64,000 nt of DNA from Candidatus Zixiibacteriota bacterium (GCA_024280835.1 JAJRPJ010000012.1:1-64000); one strand, 5' to 3'. Numbered from the stretch's first letter, positions 18,599 to 26,861 are shown. The notes: a model not told the origin generated them from the sequence alone. Numbers and translations are program-made.

Positions 18599-19597
18599 TC
18601 AGAAGTTAATCCATTCATTCAAAACTTCACGTGCCGCGCCACTTTCAACTGATTCAGTTGCTTTGCGAACACCGTCTTCAATGCTCGCTGAGATTCCGGC
18701 GAGATAAATTATTGCTCCAGCGTTGATCAACGTTGCTGGACGGGCCCCTGTGTCGCGACCATTCAAGAGAGCCATTAGCAAAGCTTCATTGGCCTTTGCG
18801 TCACCGCCAGCGATTGCTTCCAAGCCGACAGTATTGACGCCAACCGATTCTGGCGTGATGGTGTAAGACTTTAGTTTACCGTCACGTAATTCGATAATGT
18901 CAGTCGGAGCGGAAGCGGAGATTTCATCAAGGCCGTCATGTGAATGAACAACCAAAGCTCTTTTTGACCCAAGCTCCTTGAGAGCCTCAGCGAAAAGTGG
19001 CATCACTTCTTTATTATAGACACCCAATAATTGCCTAGTCACGCGCGCTGGGTTCAGCAAAGGCCCCAACATATTGAAGACAGTACGAACTGCTAGCGCT
19101 TTACGGGCGGGCATAACATTCTTAATTCCAGGATGAAATCTCGGAGCAAACATGAAACAAACACCCAATTCATCAAAACAGCTTTGAACGGCCTCCACGC
19201 CTGGATCAATCTTGATCCCGCAGGATTCAAGCAAATCGGCGGAACCGCACTTGGATGAAACTGAACGATTGCCATGTTTGGCGATTTTGACACTAGCGCC
19301 TGCGGCAACTATTGCAGCGGCGGTTGAGATATTGAAACTACCTGAACCATCGCCACCAGTGCCGCAACAATCAACAGCAGAGTCATCATGAATTTCTATT
19401 TTATTTGCGCAGTCTAGCAAAGCCTCGGCGAAACCAGCTATTTCGGATGTTGTTTCACATTTGGTTTTTAGCGCCATTAGCAAACCTGAAATTTGCATGT
19501 CGCTGTATTGGCCAGCTATGATACCAGTCATCAACTCTCTCGCTTCTTGGCGAGACAGGCTGGCGCCACTGCCGATTTGTTCTAAGAATGTTCTCAT
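18599..19597 (-). CDS. trpD: Anthranilate phosphoribosyltransferase
   Basis: A 332-residue enzyme transferring phosphoribose from PRPP to anthranilate. The PRPP and Mg sites are visible as DCCGTGGDGSGSFNISTAAA, KHGNRSVSSKCGSADLLE and the DE pair in HSHDGLDEIS. Length is standard and the domain is not fused to TrpG, which is encoded separately and overlaps by 4 bp (ATGA). Confidence 0.96.
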   Translation of the reverse strand: MRTFLEQIGSGASLSRQEARELMTGIIAGQYSDMQISGLLMALKTKCETTSEIAGFAEALLDCANKIEIHDDSAVDCCGTGGDGSGSFNISTAAAIVAAGASVKIAKHGNRSVSSKCGSADLLESCGIKIDPGVEAVQSCFDELGVCFMFAPRFHPGIKNVMPARKALAVRTVFNMLGPLLNPARVTRQLLGVYNKEVMPLFAEALKELGSKRALVVHSHDGLDEISASAPTDIIELRDGKLKSYTITPESVGVNTVGLEAIAGGDAKANEALLMALLNGRDTGARPATLINAGAIIYLAGISASIEDGVRKATESVESGAAREVLNEWINF

Positions 19598-20178
19598 ACT
19601 GTAGCCACTATCCCAACTTCACTCAAGAAGTTTCTCAAAATGTCTTTACCATCAGGTGTCATAATAGACTCAGGATGGAACTGAACTCCGAACAGTCTTA
19701 GCGCTTTGTTTTCGAGAGCCATGATAACTCCATCAGCAGTTTTGGCGGTGACGGTAAAACCATCTGGCACGGTATCAGGTTTCACCACCAATGAATGGTA
19801 GCGTGTGGCCACAAATGGATTAGTGAGACCTTTGAAGAGAATTGACTCTTCATGATTGATTGCGGATGTCTTGCCGTGCATTAGAGTCGGCGCATAGTCG
19901 ATAGTTGCTCCGAAGGCCTGAGCTATTGATTGGTGGCCTAGGCAAACACCTAGTAGCGGGATATTTCCAGCAGCAGCTTTAATCAATTCTAAGCAAACGC
20001 CAGCTCCCTCCGGACGCCCAGGGCCTGGTGAGATAACAATACCTTGCGGCTTGAGCGCCAGTAGCTGATCGACAGTTCGCTCGTCGTTGCGCACAACTTT
20101 TAGCTCTGCGCCAATCTCGGAGAGATACTGCACAAGGTTATAAGTAAAAGAATCGTAGTTATCAATCATCAATATCAT
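19594..20178 (-). CDS. trpG: Anthranilate synthase glutamine amidotransferase subunit
   Basis: A 194-residue class I glutaminase that supplies ammonia to TrpE. It begins ILMIDNYDSFTYNLVQYL, has the oxyanion segment VISPGPGRPEGAG, the nucleophile elbow LLGVCLGHQSIA with the catalytic Cys, and the His-Glu pair in VQFHPESIMT. In many bacteria the same protein also serves PabB; no pabB is in the window. Confidence 0.96.
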   Translation of the reverse strand: MILMIDNYDSFTYNLVQYLSEIGAELKVVRNDERTVDQLLALKPQGIVISPGPGRPEGAGVCLELIKAAAGNIPLLGVCLGHQSIAQAFGATIDYAPTLMHGKTSAINHEESILFKGLTNPFVATRYHSLVVKPDTVPDGFTVTAKTADGVIMALENKALRLFGVQFHPESIMTPDGKDILRNFLSEVGIVATV

Positions 20179-20211
20179 AATTTATTTGTCACTTTGCTTG
20201 CAATGACGCCT

Positions 20212-21717
20212 CTAACCATTTAGAGCCTCAAATAATACTTCCGCTTTGTGGGCGGTTTCGTCATACTCTCGTGCAGGGACAGAATCAGCGACGATACCCG
20301 CCCCTGCCTGCAAATGTAAACTGTCGCCTTGTTTAACAATTGTCCGAATGGCAATACAAGAATCCAGATTCCCCCAGAAATCCAAATACGCTACGGCGCC
20401 AGCATAGACACCGCGCCGTAATTCCTCAAGTTCGGCTATTATCTCCATCGCTCGAATCTTCGGCGCTCCACTAACAGTGCCTGCAGGAAAACAACTGAAC
20501 ATACCTTCAAGACCAGTCACACTGCGCGGCAGCTCACCTTCAACGGCAGAAACCAAGTGCATGACATGCGAGTAACGCTCAATTTCCATCTGCCTTATCA
20601 CCTTAACTGAGCCAGTTTTGGAAACGCGGCCAATGTCGTTTCTACCAAGATCAAGGAGCATCGTATGTTCGGCTAATTCTTTCTTGTCGTGAATCAATGA
20701 TTGTTCGTTGCGACGATCTTCTTTTTCATTGGCCCCACGCGGACGAGTTCCAGCGATTGGATGTGTGATAATTGACCTGCGTTCGATACGCGCTAACATT
20801 TCTGGTGATGACCCGATAACCGCTGCGTCTCCCAGTTGCAGAAGGAACATATACGGAGACGGATTAATCCGACGTAAGCGACGATAGATTTCAATGGCTG
20901 TTAGAGTGGATTTCGTTTTCCAGCGTCTTGAGAGAACTACCTGAAAAATATCTCCCTCTTTTATGTACTTCTTAGCCTTGCGCACTATACGCTCAAAATC
21001 TTTACGCGCTGTCAGTGAAACCAGCTTTGATTTGCTCTTGATCGTTGAAGTATTCGCACCTTTTTTACTAATACTTTTGAGTAGGCGCTTTTCGGTTGCT
21101 TCTAACCACTGTTTGGCTGAGTCGTATTTCTCTTTGAGCGAAAGAGACGCCTCTGGGATGGGTTCATCAACAAGGATATTTGAGATGAGAATAATTTCTT
21201 GTTTTAGATGATCAAAGACTACTACAGATTGATAGAAACCCAGAACACAATCTGGCATGTCTATCTCGTCTGAATTAATATCTGAGTAGTTTTCTATCCA
21301 ACCAATTGTGTCATAGGCAAAGTATCCGACAGCTCCACCAGAAAAACGAGGAATGCCTTCAATCTTGACGGGCTTAAAGCGCTTCAGGATTCGATTGATG
21401 ACTTTTAGAGGAGTTGCTACCAAAGTTTCTCGCTCCGAGCCACAAATGACTTTAATCTGTCGTTCTTTGGAATCGTCAGTCTTGTTAATTGGAGCTGACA
21501 CTTCTACACGCATGAACGGATCGAATGCTATGAACGAATACCGCGCTAGCTTTTCGCCGCCTTCAATTGACTCTAGTAAGAACGAATATCGTTTGCCTTT
21601 GGCTAAGCGCAAGAATGTCGAGACAGGAGTATCGAGGTCGGCCGAGACACGGACAAAGAGTGGGATGACGTTTCCTTCTTTGGCCAGGTGTTTCACTTTT
21701 GAGAATGAAAACATCAT
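20212..21717 (-). CDS. trpE: Anthranilate synthase component I
   Basis: A 501-residue chorismate-using enzyme making anthranilate with TrpG. The N-terminal region retains the tryptophan feedback site (FLLESIEGGEKLARYSF). The C-terminal chorismate-binding domain has IFQVVLSRRW, GSSPEMLARIE, HPIAGTRPRG, DLGRNDIGRVS, GTVSGAPKIRAMEII and the final QAGAGIVADSVP. Its start overlaps the stop of the DapF-like gene by 4 bp, so that gene is truly the first structural gene of the operon. Confidence 0.97.
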   Translation of the reverse strand: MMFSFSKVKHLAKEGNVIPLFVRVSADLDTPVSTFLRLAKGKRYSFLLESIEGGEKLARYSFIAFDPFMRVEVSAPINKTDDSKERQIKVICGSERETLVATPLKVINRILKRFKPVKIEGIPRFSGGAVGYFAYDTIGWIENYSDINSDEIDMPDCVLGFYQSVVVFDHLKQEIILISNILVDEPIPEASLSLKEKYDSAKQWLEATEKRLLKSISKKGANTSTIKSKSKLVSLTARKDFERIVRKAKKYIKEGDIFQVVLSRRWKTKSTLTAIEIYRRLRRINPSPYMFLLQLGDAAVIGSSPEMLARIERRSIITHPIAGTRPRGANEKEDRRNEQSLIHDKKELAEHTMLLDLGRNDIGRVSKTGSVKVIRQMEIERYSHVMHLVSAVEGELPRSVTGLEGMFSCFPAGTVSGAPKIRAMEIIAELEELRRGVYAGAVAYLDFWGNLDSCIAIRTIVKQGDSLHLQAGAGIVADSVPAREYDETAHKAEVLFEALNG

Positions 21718-22613
21718 ACTGTTACCTGTACGGTAAAGAGTTCCTTAGCTAGGCCTTCAACAATGATTGGACTATCTATTGATTTCCAATTGACTGTTAA
21801 CTGCTCTTGAGGAAACTGAACTTTGACTTTTGATGATACAAGTCTGAGGATTTTCGAAACAGAGACAGCTGCGCAGGCGCCTGTACCTGAAGAACTGGTT
21901 GGCCCAACTCCACGCTCGAAGATACGAACCTCGACTTTGCCTCTATTAACAACTTTGACAAATTCGACATTGGCGTCGTTTTTGAAAGCCCGATGTTTCG
22001 AAACTCGGTGTCCGATAGTTTCCCAATCGCGCGGAAAAGCTCGAACTGGAATAACAGCATGTGGGTTGCCTATTTCTACAGGCATATATTTGATAGTCTT
22101 CGCGCCAATCTTGAGAGTTTGGAGTTGTGGAATTCTGTTTACGGTTAGATTTGCCATTGTTGTTTGTGCAAAAACTGGCGAACCAACTTCCGCCGAGATT
22201 AGAACGCCCACTTTGGGAGATTGTTCAATTATTCTGGCAGCGACTACATCTGAGCCACATGAGACTGTCCAGCTCTTTTTTCGTTTTAGGCTTTGGCTGG
22301 CATAAGCGACTGTGGCTCGCAGGCCATTGCCTGATCGTTCAGCCCAGCTTCCATCAGCATTAAAGACATCCATGCTAAAGTCTGCGTTTGTAGCAGAGCT
22401 AACTACCAACAGTCCATCGGCGCTAGCGCCAGTCAAATTAGCACACATTTTCAGCGCTAGCTTGGCGTAGATAGCTTTTTGCTTTTGAGTTGCAATAGAC
22501 GATTTTGAGCGGACAATGAGAAAGATATTACCTGCGGCGTCATATTTTGTGAGTATGTATTTCAAAGTCCTCTTGTCTCTTCTTTTTTCTAAAACCTGTA
22601 ACAAGCGCTTCAC
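21714..22613 (-). CDS. DapF-family protein lacking both catalytic cysteines
   Basis: A diaminopimelate-epimerase-fold protein. It has the family spacing KYDAAGNIFLIV, MDVFNADGSWAERSGNGLRA, PVEIGNPHAVI, VRIFERGVGPTSSSGTGACA. In DapF the two active-site cysteines stand in CGNG and CGTG; here the codons are TCA and TCA, giving SGNG and SGTG, so a two-base cysteine epimerase mechanism is impossible as written. Start choice: the longest frame (TTG at 22727) runs through the attenuator hairpin and is unlikely; GTG at 22613 has GGAG 6-7 bases upstream, and TTG at 22565 would begin exactly at the domain. It overlaps trpE and is the first gene after the leader, so an aromatic-amino-acid role is inferred. 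Function unknown. Confidence 0.75.
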   Translation of the reverse strand: MKRLLQVLEKRRDKRTLKYILTKYDAAGNIFLIVRSKSSIATQKQKAIYAKLALKMCANLTGASADGLLVVSSATNADFSMDVFNADGSWAERSGNGLRATVAYASQSLKRKKSWTVSCGSDVVAARIIEQSPKVGVLISAEVGSPVFAQTTMANLTVNRIPQLQTLKIGAKTIKYMPVEIGNPHAVIPVRAFPRDWETIGHRVSKHRAFKNDANVEFVKVVNRGKVEVRIFERGVGPTSSSGTGACAAVSVSKILRLVSSKVKVQFPQEQLTVNWKSIDSPIIVEGLAKELFTVQVTV

Positions 22614-22663
22614 GCACGTCTCCAGAATACTCGCTAGTATATGGCGACTGTATGAGCCAGTCG

Positions 22664-22690
22664 AGTATAGCATTTGGGATTCATCCCAAA
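22664..22690 (-). promoter_or_regulatory. Possible second trp promoter with palindromic operator
   Basis: Just past the attenuator, the minus strand has the perfect inverted repeat TTTGGGAT-2-ATCCCAAA (22673-22690) followed directly by TGCTATACT, an extended -10 motif (TATACT at 22664-22669). The palindrome would fill the -10/-35 spacer, the usual place for a repressor. The -35 is poor (T-run). The repeat could equally be an RNA hairpin after the terminator. Further down CGACTG-7-CAGTCG forms another hairpin. Confidence 0.35.
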
Positions 22691-22693
22691 AAC

Positions 22694-22716
22694 AAAAAAG
22701 CCCGCACTTGGCGGGC
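22694..22716 (-). terminator. trp attenuator terminator
   Basis: On the minus strand GCCCGC-caagt-GCGGGC (22700-22716) is followed by six T (22694-22699), a textbook intrinsic terminator placed between the leader peptide and the first structural gene. CCGCC in its 5' arm (22710-22714) can instead pair with GGCGG at 22781-22785, three bases after the leader stop codon, giving an antiterminator that destroys the terminator. Confidence 0.85.
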
Positions 22717-22788
22717 AAAACAATCAATTTTCAAAACCAATCAATTTAAGGACATTCAGTCCCAGACAAAGTTCAGTCAGCCGCCTAA

Positions 22789-22866
22789 TTATATGGGCAC
22801 ACTCCACCAATAACTGCGAGCAGAATTGTGGCTAAAACTAGGGCTTATGGTCTTCGCGAGCTTCAT
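22789..22866 (-). CDS. trpL: trp operon leader peptide
   Basis: A 25-codon frame, MKLAKTISPSFSH then NSARSYWWSVPI, with tandem Trp codons at positions 20-21 (22804-22809) and stop TAA at 22789-22791. It lies just upstream of the terminator and antiterminator arms. A ribosome stalled on the Trp codons would leave GGCGG (22781-22785) free to pair; a ribosome reaching the stop codon would cover it. No Shine-Dalgarno is visible and the predicted transcript begins only a few bases before the ATG, so it may be translated from a nearly leaderless 5' end. Confidence 0.85.
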   Translation of the reverse strand: MKLAKTISPSFSHNSARSYWWSVPI

Positions 22867-22875
22867 CTTGAATGG

Positions 22876-22903
22876 ACTATAATAGATTATTCGAATTACG
22901 CAA
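22876..22903 (-). promoter_or_regulatory. trp supra-operon promoter
   Basis: TTGCGT (22898-22903), a 16-bp spacer and TATAGT (22876-22881) on the minus strand; five of six bases fit the -10 consensus, the -35 is moderate. It lies between the aminotransferase stop (22948) and the leader peptide ATG (22866). Predicted start of transcription is near 22869. Confidence 0.6.
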
Positions 22904-22947
22904 GGACTTTTTCGGAGACTTTTCAAAAGCTTGCTCCAATACTGACG

Positions 22948-24258
22948 CTATTTCGGCAGATGTTTGTCGAACACTCTCCCGAGTCGTTTGATACCTTCAA
23001 CTATATTTTCATGATTAGCGCTTGAGAAATTCAACCTGAAAGTATTTTTGCCACCGTCATCGGGATGGAAGGCCTGCCCGATAACATAGGTCACCTTCTC
23101 ATCAATTGCGTGCATCAGCAACTCATGAGCATCGGCGCCTTCTGGTAATTCGCACCAGAGGAATAACCCACCTTCGGGACGTGTAAAGGTGATGGATTTC
23201 GGAAAATATTCTTCTATGGATTTAATCATCAAATCACGTTTAGCAGAATAATCTGCGCGAATGTCGTCTATATGGCCTTCAAGTAGACCTCGTTTGAGGT
23301 AATCATAAACCATATATTGGGTAAATGTATTGGCGTGTAAGTCGCTAACTTGTTTGACTCTTTCAAATAGAGGCATGACTACTTTAGGACCGTTAATCCA
23401 ACCGATTCTTAGGCCAGGAGCTAGTAGTTTTGAAAATGTGCCCAGTGAGATAACAATATCGCCGCCGATTTCTTTTAGCGAAGTTATCGGATCGCCATTG
23501 AAACGGAGCTCACTATATGGGTCATCATCGACAATCGGGATATTGTATTTTATGGCAATTTCGACCAATTTATGACGGCGTTCGAGCGACATGGTTATGC
23601 CGCTTGGGTTTTGATAAGTGGAGACAACATAAATTAACTTTGGGTGTTGCTTCTTTATCAATTCCTCTAAGAGATCAACTTGCATGCCGTTTTCATCTAA
23701 TGGCACATAAGCGTATTTGGCGCGGTGATAGTTAAAGGCCTGAATTGCTCCGACATAGGTTGGATATTCTGTGATGATTGTATCGCCTGGATCGATAAAT
23801 GCGCGGGCTATCATTTCGAGACCCTGCTGGGCGCCAGAGGTAATCAGAATATTGTCAATTGATGAGACAATCCCACGTTGATTGGAGCGTTTGGCAATAG
23901 CCTCACGCAAGGGAGCTATTCCCATTGATTGAGAGTATTGCATTGAACCCGACCCAAACTCGTCGATTATTGACACGCAAGTTTTTTTGAGTTCGTCAAG
24001 TGGGAACATCTCTGGGGCGGGCAAACCACCTGCAAATGAGATGACGCCTTTCATACGCGAGTATTTTAGCATCTCGCGAATGATAGATGCTTTTAGCGAT
24101 GCTACATGCTCGGTGATGCCCCATTGTTTGGGGTCAACTTGCTTCGAGTTTTCTTGATTCGGGTCGGAACCCTGTTTGTTCTTCATAGAGTTTGTTGTAA
24201 CTGGAGTATTCTCCATAGTAATCTCGAGAGTGTTAGAGAAAGATTTGCTTGGAATCAT
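22948..24258 (-). CDS. PLP-dependent aminotransferase, class I/II (LysN/KAT II-like)
   Basis: A protein of up to 436 residues. After a polar, non-conserved N-terminus comes the fold type I core: GVISFAGGLPAPEMFPLDE, TSGAQQGLEMIARAFIDPGD, YVVSTYQNPSGITMSLERR, PIVDDDPYSELRF, SLGTFSKLLAPGLRIGW with the PLP lysine, and RPEGGLFLWCELP. This subgroup (2-aminoadipate/aromatic aminotransferases, multi-substrate) often accepts Phe, Tyr or Trp keto acids. It sits directly upstream of the trp leader on the same strand, so an aromatic aminotransferase role is plausible but inferred. The start is uncertain: Met1, Met15 (24216) and Met25 are possible. Confidence 0.88.
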   Translation of the reverse strand: MIPSKSFSNTLEITMENTPVTTNSMKNKQGSDPNQENSKQVDPKQWGITEHVASLKASIIREMLKYSRMKGVISFAGGLPAPEMFPLDELKKTCVSIIDEFGSGSMQYSQSMGIAPLREAIAKRSNQRGIVSSIDNILITSGAQQGLEMIARAFIDPGDTIITEYPTYVGAIQAFNYHRAKYAYVPLDENGMQVDLLEELIKKQHPKLIYVVSTYQNPSGITMSLERRHKLVEIAIKYNIPIVDDDPYSELRFNGDPITSLKEIGGDIVISLGTFSKLLAPGLRIGWINGPKVVMPLFERVKQVSDLHANTFTQYMVYDYLKRGLLEGHIDDIRADYSAKRDLMIKSIEEYFPKSITFTRPEGGLFLWCELPEGADAHELLMHAIDEKVTYVIGQAFHPDDGGKNTFRLNFSSANHENIVEGIKRLGRVFDKHLPK

Positions 24259-24407
24259 ATATTAGATTCAGACAACTGTCATGTGGGAAATCAGCATATT
24301 GGCGACTCATCCACTGACAGATTGATACGAATCTCCAGCAAGAAAAGCAAGTCGGTCATGGAGGGGTTCAGTCTATCGGGAGATATTCTCAGTACTTGGA
24401 ATTTGAG

Positions 24408-25702
24408 CTATTGCTCTTGTGATTTTATCAAAGAAGCCATCTTCAAGGCGCTATCACCATATTTATCCTGCACAGAATCCATGGCAGCGATTAGTTCTTT
24501 GCGATGTCTTTCTATACTATCATTCTTTTGTTCAATATCATCAACGGTTTGTGTCGCTGCAAAGAGAGATAATTGCGGGTCAAACCCCTCTTTGATTAGA
24601 TTGCCTGCTTTGACTCCAATTAGTCTCACAGCAATCTTATCTCCATATTCAACTGGAATCAATGAGCGAGCTGTTTCATAAATAGTTTTGGATCTGAGGT
24701 TGGCTTTGATAGAGTTTTATCGCGAGTAATTGTTTTGAATGAATCTGAGCGGACTTTCACTGACACTGTTCTGGCTAAAAATGTTCCTTTACGCAAACGC
24801 CTCGCGACTCGTCCACTAAGAGATAAAAGCGCTCGTTTCAAAAATGCTTTATCGAGTGAGTCATGCGGAAATGTAGTTTCATGGGAGATGGACTTTTCAT
24901 CAGGTAATAGGTCAAGTCTTCTAACTTCACTGTCGTCGATTCCATTGGCGAGCGCTAAAGCGTGTAATCCGAATTTACCCAGCTTATGTATCAGGATCTC
25001 TGGCTTTGTCTTGGCTAGATCGTTGACTGTTTGAATACCAATTTTGTTAAACCCCACAACAGACTTTTTCCCTATCCCCCATAAAACCGAGACAGGTTGA
25101 GGACCAAACTTTTCTCTGTAAAGAAATGAGTCGAGAATTGTCAGACCGTTGGGCTTATCCAATTTCGAGGCCATTTTGGCCATGATTTTATTTTCTGATA
25201 CTCCAATTGAACAGGTTAACTCAAGCTTATTATTGATCGATTCTTTGATTAATTGCGCAAGATGGCTTGGACTTCCATGTAGGCGCATTGAACCTGTCAC
25301 ATCCAGAAAAGCTTCATCAATTGAAAAGGGCTCGACTTGTGGAGTAAATTTAGAAAGCAGATTCATCAATTCTGCTGAGTCATACCCGTATTGCTTCAAG
25401 CTCCCACTGATAATTATCGCCTCGGGACAGCGTTGAAGCGCTTGCCTGATTGGCATTCCTGAACGAACTCCAAACGGACGAGTTTCATAAGAGCAGGCGC
25501 TGACAACTCCCCTTGAATCAATTGGACCACCGACAATAACTGGTTTGCCACGTAATTCTGGATTATTGCGAATTTCTATTGAGGCAAAGAACGCATCCAT
25601 ATCCACATGGAAAATCACTCGTTTCCATGTGCGCCAATCCAGTTTATGCAGTTCATGCGCTGCTTGATGCTCTGTCTTTGGACTGTTCATTATTCTGTAC
25701 AA
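24408..25702 (-). pseudogene. dinB: DNA polymerase IV, split by a frameshift
   Basis: Frame 1 (24659-25702) encodes the Y-family catalytic part: VIFHVDMDAFFASIEIRNNP, GKPVIVGG, CSYETRPFGVRSGMP, SIDEAFLDVTGS, CSIGVSENKIMAKMAS, WGIGKKS and most of the little-finger domain, then leaves the family sequence at SDPK. Frame 2 carries on as TIYETARSLIPVEYGDK, AVRLIGVKAGN and QLSLF, the normal DinB C-terminus including the clamp-binding QLSLF, ending at 24408. The switch is at bases 24687-24692 (CCAAAACT); one extra A would restore a single protein. Either an indel error, a recent mutation, or a -1 slip. The neighbours lexA and the DUF6504-like gene fit an SOS polymerase. Confidence 0.85.
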
Positions 25703-25950
25703 TGGTCTTGCAAAACTCTGGTAATTTTCCAGTCACTTTTGGCGAGATCATAGCATAGTTGAAAATAATTCTCTGATGTGTCGATTGCAGTGAATCGTTT
25801 TTGGATGTAAATCCCGCGACGTGTTTGCCAGTTGGCGGTTACTTCTTTGATACGATAGATTCGACCATTCCAACGAAACCGTAGCGGTTTGATTCTCGCT
25901 CCTTCGAAAAATACTAACGCATCGATTGGTTCATTGAGTTTTTCGTACAT
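25690..25950 (-). CDS. DUF6504-like small protein, partner of dinB
   Basis: An 86-residue protein with the beta-rich pattern of a small family found beside dinB or other SOS polymerase genes: KPLRFRWNGRIYRIKEV, a tryptophan, then ENYFQLCYDLAKSDWKITRV. Role unknown. Its 3' end overlaps dinB by 13 bp, so the two are probably co-expressed. There is no signal peptide or membrane segment. Confidence 0.7.
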   Translation of the reverse strand: MYEKLNEPIDALVFFEGARIKPLRFRWNGRIYRIKEVTANWQTRRGIYIQKRFTAIDTSENYFQLCYDLAKSDWKITRVLQDHCTE

Positions 25951-26003
25951 TCTTTCGATTTAATTTTTGGGTTGAATCTTAGATTGAATTACTTAATCCA
26001 GTA

Positions 26004-26153
26004 TTAAACTACACTGCGCAATAATTCCACCAACCAACCATTGATATCAAGCGGAACAATCACTAGTACAGCGGTACCACAAAAAACCGTTAAACGGAAA
26101 ATGTTTTGCCAGCGTTTGGTGTTTCTGTTATCTGCTTGTCCGTGAATATTCAT
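26004..26153 (-). CDS. Small single-span membrane protein in the SOS cassette
   Basis: A 49-residue protein starting at the ATG at 26153, which has AAAGGA 7 bases upstream; an upstream in-frame ATG (26192) lacks such a site. Residues 1-17 are polar and basic (NIHGQADNRNTKRWQ), followed by one hydrophobic helix (IFRLTVFCGTAVLVIVPL) and a short tail. It does not match a family I recognise. It lies 55 bp after lexA and before the DUF6504/dinB pair. Small SOS-induced membrane proteins in other bacteria (SidA, YneA) block division, but nothing in the sequence proves that here. Confidence 0.55.
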   Translation of the reverse strand: MNIHGQADNRNTKRWQNIFRLTVFCGTAVLVIVPLDINGWLVELLRSVV

Positions 26154-26208
26154 TCTTTTTCCTTTATATATGTTTGCTATGTATACTTTCAAAGACTCTG
26201 TTTTAGAC

Positions 26209-26826
26209 TCAGTTAATCCGTCTCATCAATCCGACAACTTTGCCCGCGATATAAAAATCTACTTCTCTTGGATCTACTAGAATAGGGCTGAATGAGTCGT
26301 TTTCTGGTTGCAAACGAATTGTCTTGTCGTCCTCATAGTAAATGCGTTTGACTGTCGCAGAATCTTCAAGAACAGCGACAACAATTTCTCCTGATCTAGC
26401 GTCACTTTGTTTTTGCACTACTACAATGTCACCATCATGGATGCCTGCATCGCGCATTGAGTTACCTGTTATGCGAAGTGTAAAAGCCTCCGCCGATGGC
26501 AAGAAGCTCTTGTCGATAGCTATTTCGCCCTCGTAGTTTTCGATGGCTGTCAATGGATAACCAGCTGGAGCTGAACCGACGAGCGGCAGACTGCTAACCT
26601 CACGAGTAATATCTTCAACCAATCGAATCCCTCGTGAGAGCATACTGTCTTTTTCGAGATAGCCTTTATGGATTAGCGCTTTGATGTGATCACGGATACC
26701 GTTGGTTGAGCGAATCTCAAACTGCTCGCACATCTCACGTATCGTTGGGGCGCGCCCATCATTGACTATGCAGTCACGGATATAAGACAGTATTGATTGC
26801 TGTCTGTCGGTTAGTTTTTCACCCAT
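26209..26826 (-). CDS. lexA: LexA repressor
   Basis: A 205-residue SOS repressor and self-cleaving protease. Winged-helix domain: LTDRQQSILSYIRDCI, GRAPTIREMCEQFEI, RSTNGIRDHIKALIHKGYL. The cleavage site Ala-Gly is in VGSAPAGYPL (near residue 92), the catalytic Ser in ITGNSMRDAGI, and the catalytic Lys in DSATVKRIY. AGGAG precedes the ATG. Downstream genes on the same strand (small membrane protein, DUF6504, dinB) make an SOS cassette. Confidence 0.97.
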   Translation of the reverse strand: MGEKLTDRQQSILSYIRDCIVNDGRAPTIREMCEQFEIRSTNGIRDHIKALIHKGYLEKDSMLSRGIRLVEDITREVSSLPLVGSAPAGYPLTAIENYEGEIAIDKSFLPSAEAFTLRITGNSMRDAGIHDGDIVVVQKQSDARSGEIVVAVLEDSATVKRIYYEDDKTIRLQPENDSFSPILVDPREVDFYIAGKVVGLMRRIN

Positions 26827-26861
26827 GTATATTTCTCCTAATTACTTCCTTGCAAATTGGC

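Noticed and set aside
22614-22727. Longest frame of the DapF-like gene starting with TTG at 22727
   Set aside because: Its first codons lie inside the attenuator stem and U-run; GTG at 22613 has a Shine-Dalgarno and TTG at 22565 fits the domain start.
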